Positions 62,201 through 64,000 of a stretch of DNA of 64,000 nucleotides are shown piece by piece (the stretch's first letter is position 1; every line of letters starts with the position of its first letter). Source of the DNA: Tyto alba (lineage: Eukaryota; Chordata; Aves; Strigiformes; Tytonidae); the NCBI RefSeq assembly GCF_018691265.1, contig NW_024881313.1, positions 7,035,501-7,099,500 on the forward strand. Reading direction: 5' to 3'. The position numbers and the translations under genes were made by a program. The notes beneath the pieces are model-generated. The model was not told the DNA's origin. It searched no databases and worked only from the letters and a program-made list of their open reading frames with translations.

Positions 62201-64000
62201 CAAATGAGGTGTTAAGAGTGGGGTAGGAGGAAGGCTGATGACACTTGTACATGAATAGGGGTCAAAGAGAATGATAATTGCAAGGAAAAAAATACTTCTG
62301 CATAGTGGATGGAAGACTTTGTTCCAAATACCAAAGAAGATAGTAAGAAAGGGCTGGGTATGGCAGGACTAACCTAAAAAATTAGTAAAGGTTTTTTGTA
62401 GAACATTAGAGATTGTCAGTGGAGAAAGCACTTGGGAGAGTGTGCTAGGAGATTGAAAGAGCAAAGCATGGGGAGGCAGATGGTCACAGTTCCTTATTTT
62501 GAGAGGGAAGAAATGGAGTTACAGGGGAGGTGTGCGGGGAATGCAAAGAAAAAGAAGTAGCAGAAAAACATGATAGGGATTTGTGGAAATTGAAATAACA
62601 ATGATAGGAAGGAAAGAAGAACATATAAATAGAATAAATAATAAATGGAGTAGAGAAAAGATACGGGAGGAGATGGAGGGAAAGAGGTGGTGAAGATTTG
62701 AGAACTCTATTCCCTGTTCTTCCAGTGGTCCATGAGCCTTTAGTCCACCCCCTCTAGACTGCATACACTTTATAAATGAAAGAATTTGTCACCAAGTGTG
62801 GTGACAGAATCTTCATGACACCAGACAAAAGGTGTTGAGATGAGTTTGTTTAGCAGGAGGATTGTGGAGTGCGCAAAAGGAGGAGATCATCAAAGTATTC
62901 ATCTCACCGCCCAGTAGAGGATATTACTGAGGAGGACTTGGACAACATTGCAATCACTGTTAAGGACAAAATCTATGACAAAGTTCTAGTAAGTGGCTGC
63001 TGTATTCTTTAGCCTGTCTGTGTGCTTGAAATTGAAAGGCTTTTAATAGTTCACTGGCGTTTGCTAAAAGGTATGCTTTCCTGAGGTGCTGGAGAGTGCA
63101 GCTTGGCATTCTTATATTACACAAGCACAACTTTGAAAGCTTTGCCAGGCTTCTGTGGGCTTGCCTGTGCTGGTTGACACGCCCCACCAGCTTTTTGCCT
63201 CTGCAAAGAAATGCTTTTTTGCCACAGAGCTGTTAAGTGGAATTTGCTATAGCTATGACTCACCACTGATAAGATCTGACATCCCTTTTATCTCTCATTC
63301 TCACTTAATATAAATGTGGTGGTGGTGGTGGTGGTTGTACCATTAAATAATAGTGATCCTGGCTGTTCCTTGTACCCTCTGGAAATTACATTTCTGTATG
63401 GGCTGGGTAGTTTCCAAGCTCTTGATGGAAATCCTCCCTCCTTTCCTTCACTGGATTTGGCTATTATTAATTGTCATAAAGATCTAGATGATCAGCTTAC
63501 TGTATATTTCATGCTTCATTGTATTTGCAGACGTGAGCCACAAGGTCATTTTCTGACTAGTTTTTAGCTTTTTCCTAGATAGAGGAAAGGATCAGAACTG
63601 TGACATGAGGCTCATGTAGTTTGAGACTCCCATTGCAACTGGGGCTGGGCATTGTCTCTAAAATTCCTAGTATCTCTCCGGAAAACTGTATGATTTACCA
63701 TAGTAACAGAATATGGTTCTGGCTAAGATTTTCATTGCTGAATTTGATGTTGGTTTGAAGTCTGTGCTTTGCTATCAGCAGATATATTAGGAAAGTTCAG
63801 CAGCGAGCGTTTCAGAAGTCCTTCATACATACGTGTTTCTCCTTTCAAACTTCAGGGTAGTACTTGCCACCAGTGTCGACAAAAGACAATTGATACAAAG
63901 ACAATCTGTCGCAACCAGGGCTGTGGAGGAGTAAGGGGGCAGTTTTGTGGACCATGTCTTCGAAATCGATACGGGGAAGATGTGAAATCAGCACTGCTTG
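46690..64000 (+). CDS. CDCA7L: CDCA7L gene, coding span (8 exons seen, 3' end beyond window)
   Basis: This is a nuclear chromatin and transcription regulator of the CDCA7 family. Family knowledge: CDCA7L (JPO2/R1/RAM2) binds c-Myc and the LEDGF/p75 integrase-binding domain, represses MAOA, and shares a cysteine-rich C-terminal domain with CDCA7, the HELLS partner mutated in ICF syndrome. Joined exons give 422 residues before the edge: a basic start (1-29), two acidic F-x-G-F motifs (exons 2 and 3), an acidic/basic middle (exon 4), a conserved helical block ending 'NIKENKAM' into '[10 protein letters not shown]', a basic segment (exons 6-7), and the first half of the zinc domain (exon 8). CDCA7L is preferred over CDCA7 because of the '[10 protein letters not shown]' start, both FxGF motifs and 'EDITEEDL'. 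All junctions are phase 0 with GT-AG ends. About 57 C-terminal residues (by comparison with the human protein as I recall it) should lie past 64000. Confidence 0.95.
46890..46981. repeat. 92-bp near-perfect inverted repeat (44-bp arms, 4-base spacer)
   Basis: Bases 46890-46933 are the exact reverse complement of 46938-46981, with CATC as spacer. Aligning each ten-base block of the two arms showed no mismatch. Complementarity stops outside the arms (46889 against 46982). It begins 114 bp after the exon 1 donor, so it would be transcribed in intron 1 and could fold into a very stable GC-rich hairpin. It could be a genuine palindrome, a snap-back duplication, or an assembly or polymerase fold-back error. 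Confidence 0.97.
47048..47053. promoter_or_regulatory. CACGTG E-box in CDCA7L intron 1
   Basis: A perfect Myc/Max-type CACGTG lies 272 bp after the exon 1 donor, still inside the CpG island. JPO2/CDCA7L is a known c-Myc partner and its paralogue CDCA7 is a Myc target, so the site could be functional. A six-base match alone is weak evidence. Confidence 0.4.
47235..47297. repeat. Double poly-T tract in intron 1
   Basis: Thirty T, then CCAAACATGTCC, then 21 T. This could be two tails of minus-strand retro-insertions or simple slippage. No flanking retroposon body was recognised. Confidence 0.9.
52037..52055. repeat. Poly-T run in intron 1
   Basis: A run of 19 T with no recognisable element attached. 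Confidence 0.9.
53403..53549 (+). CDS. CDCA7L: CDCA7L exon 2 (residues 30-78), LEDGF-binding motif 1
   Basis: The exon encodes 49 residues containing [18 protein letters not shown] and later [10 protein letters not shown], closely matching the family N-terminus. The motif D-N-E-D-F-L-G-F fits the (E/D)-x-E-x-F-x-G-F consensus known for proteins that bind the LEDGF/p75 integrase-binding domain. The acceptor is a pyrimidine-rich tract ending in AG at 53401-53402. The first six exon bases are AAACAG, so a second AG acceptor lies at 53407-53408 and would drop Lys-Gln while keeping frame. The mammalian exon begins at the isoleucine after this point, so the downstream acceptor may be the ancestral one. 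The donor is AAG|GTAGGA at 53550. The exon is 147 bp and symmetric (phase 0-0). Confidence 0.93.
53550..56806 (+). other. CDCA7L intron 2
   Basis: A 3.3-kb intron from GTAGGA to TTTTTACAG. Mixed-composition sequence with no recognised repeat or exon. Confidence 0.85.
56807..56938 (+). CDS. CDCA7L: CDCA7L exon 3 (residues 79-122), LEDGF-binding motif 2
   Basis: The 132-bp exon encodes 44 residues. It includes [20 protein letters not shown], then FEGF, then an acidic tail ending KKGVL. The block [19 protein letters not shown] is diagnostic of CDCA7L. E-T-E-A-F-E-G-F is a second copy of the acidic F-x-G-F motif of LEDGF/p75 partners, so the two-motif arrangement known for JPO2 is preserved. The acceptor is TTTTTACAG ending at 56806 and the donor is CTG|GTAAAG at 56939. 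Both junctions are phase 0. Confidence 0.95.
56939..57406 (+). other. CDCA7L intron 3
   Basis: The shortest intron of the gene, 468 bp, from GTAAAG to CTCTAG. Nothing else seen in it. Confidence 0.9.
57407..57766 (+). CDS. CDCA7L: CDCA7L exon 4 (residues 123-242), acidic tract, NLS-like cluster, conserved block
   Basis: This is the largest exon seen, at 360 bp and 120 codons. In order it encodes [10 protein letters not shown], a run of seven glutamates ([13 protein letters not shown]), the basic cluster KKKVSPKRR that resembles a nuclear localisation signal, the conserved [15 protein letters not shown] segment, a Ser/Glu-rich linker with the acidic casein-kinase-2-like stretch [16 protein letters not shown], and the family block [15 protein letters not shown]. 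The block continues directly into exon 5. The acceptor is CTGCCTCTAG ending at 57406 and the donor is ATG|GTAAGA at 57767. Both ends are phase 0. Frames running opposite to this exon are compositional shadows. Confidence 0.96.
57767..59676 (+). other. CDCA7L intron 4
   Basis: A 1.9-kb intron from GTAAGA to TTTCAG. The exon 4 reading frame stays open about 130 bases into it (to 57898) before a stop, so retention would add roughly 43 residues and truncate the protein. Nothing else recognised. Confidence 0.85.
59677..59751 (+). CDS. CDCA7L: CDCA7L exon 5 (residues 243-267)
   Basis: The 75-bp exon encodes [20 protein letters not shown] followed by TSPPS. It completes the conserved helical block that starts at the end of exon 4, and agrees closely with the human segment. 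The acceptor is GTTGATTTCAG ending at 59676 and the donor is TCG|GTAAGT at 59752, a near-consensus donor. It is symmetric, so skipping would remove 25 residues without a frameshift. Confidence 0.95.
59752..61194 (+). other. CDCA7L intron 5
   Basis: A 1.4-kb intron from GTAAGT to TTTTTAG. No feature recognised. Confidence 0.9.
61195..61380 (+). CDS. CDCA7L: CDCA7L exon 6 (residues 268-329)
   Basis: The 186-bp exon encodes 62 residues. These include [40 protein letters not shown] and a basic tail ending KKRLSM. The RRx[24 protein letters not shown] block is strongly family-specific. The acceptor is a T-rich tract ending TTTTTAG at 61194. The exon opens with AAACAG, giving a second AG six bases in that would omit Lys-Gln, just as in exon 2. 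The donor ATG|GTATTT at 61381 is weak but is the only one that keeps phase 0 with exon 7. Failure to splice would add nine residues and reach TAG at 61408-61410. The tail after AEH diverges from mammals, so the exact 3' boundary is less certain than the core. Confidence 0.9.
61381..62853 (+). other. CDCA7L intron 6 (weak donor)
   Basis: A 1.5-kb intron from GTATTT to GTTTAG. The donor departs from consensus at +4 to +6, and an in-frame TAG lies 28 bases in. A purine-rich segment occupies about 62450-62700. No other feature recognised. Confidence 0.8.
62854..62988 (+). CDS. CDCA7L: CDCA7L exon 7 (residues 330-374), basic then [11 protein letters not shown]
   Basis: The 135-bp exon encodes [20 protein letters not shown] followed by [20 protein letters not shown] and YDKVL. 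The second half is nearly identical to the family sequence immediately before the zinc domain. The RKRRRSSK cluster is a plausible nuclear localisation or nucleic-acid-contacting patch. The acceptor is GTTTGTTTAG ending at 62853. A second AG three bases downstream (TAGCAG) would remove only the first Gln. The donor is CTA|GTAAGT at 62989. Both ends are phase 0. Confidence 0.93.
62989..63855 (+). other. CDCA7L intron 7 with TGG microsatellite
   Basis: An 867-bp intron from GTAAGT to CTTCAG. It contains a short (TGG)6 repeat at 63317-63334. Confidence 0.9.
63856..64000 (+). CDS. CDCA7L: CDCA7L exon 8, first half of 4CXXC-R1 zinc domain (residues 375-422, partial)
   Basis: The exon encodes [20 protein letters not shown] followed by [20 protein letters not shown] and EDVKSALL, then runs off the window. 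Six zinc-ligand candidates are visible: CxxC, then C, then C four residues further on (C-x4-C), then CxxC. This is the start of the cysteine-rich domain shared by CDCA7 and CDCA7L. The three residues I recall as mutated in human CDCA7 ICF3 patients (R274, G294, R304) correspond here to R of CRQK, G of RGQF and the second R of RNRYG. All three are conserved. The acceptor is TTTCAAACTTCAG ending at 63855. The last base seen is the first base of the next codon (145 exon bases), so the exon may end at or just after the edge. Confidence 0.96.

Noticed and set aside
1..64000. CRISPR arrays, tRNA or rRNA genes
   Set aside because: No regularly spaced repeats and no cloverleaf or ribosomal sequence recognised; the window is vertebrate nuclear DNA.

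Overview
The window is vertebrate nuclear DNA and most likely comes from a bird. The evidence is a spliced gene with short GT-AG introns and CpG-island promoter sequence, a severely 5'-truncated CR1 LINE end of the kind abundant in birds (near 39.3 kb), and a 1,069-bp solo LTR resembling abundant avian ERVL-type LTRs (5,315-6,383). No operons, CRISPR arrays or bacterial features are present. The species cannot be fixed from the sequence alone.

Layout. From 1 to about 46 kb I find no convincing protein-coding gene. This stretch holds low-complexity tracts, the solo LTR with a perfect 5-bp target-site duplication, a CR1 fragment, microsatellites, a GC-rich CpG-island-like block at 31.89-32.30 kb ending near a strong splice-donor motif, and a weakly coding-like patch around 41.1-42.1 kb. 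In mammals RAPGEF5 lies upstream of this gene, so the stretch is probably the RAPGEF5-CDCA7L intergenic region. No RAPGEF5 exon was recognised.

From 46.3 kb to the right edge lies the one clear gene, CDCA7L (cell division cycle associated 7-like; also JPO2, R1, RAM2), on the + strand and cut by the window end. I reconstruct eight exons: 46690-46776, 53403-53549, 56807-56938, 57407-57766, 59677-59751, 61195-61380, 62854-62988 and 63856-64000+. Every internal junction falls between codons (phase 0), giving 422 residues before the edge. The protein carries two acidic F-x-G-F motifs of the LEDGF/p75-binding type, an acidic/basic central segment, a conserved '[13 protein letters not shown]' block and the first half of the cysteine-rich 4CXXC-R1 zinc-binding domain. 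The rest of that domain lies beyond the window.

The most unusual structure is a 92-bp inverted repeat (two perfect 44-bp arms, 4-base spacer) at 46890-46981, just inside intron 1 in the CpG island. It is either a real extreme hairpin or an assembly fold-back. Other points of interest are an arginine-rich first exon unlike the mammalian N-terminus, two exons that begin with the same AAACAG tandem acceptor, and a weak exon-6 donor followed closely by an in-frame stop.
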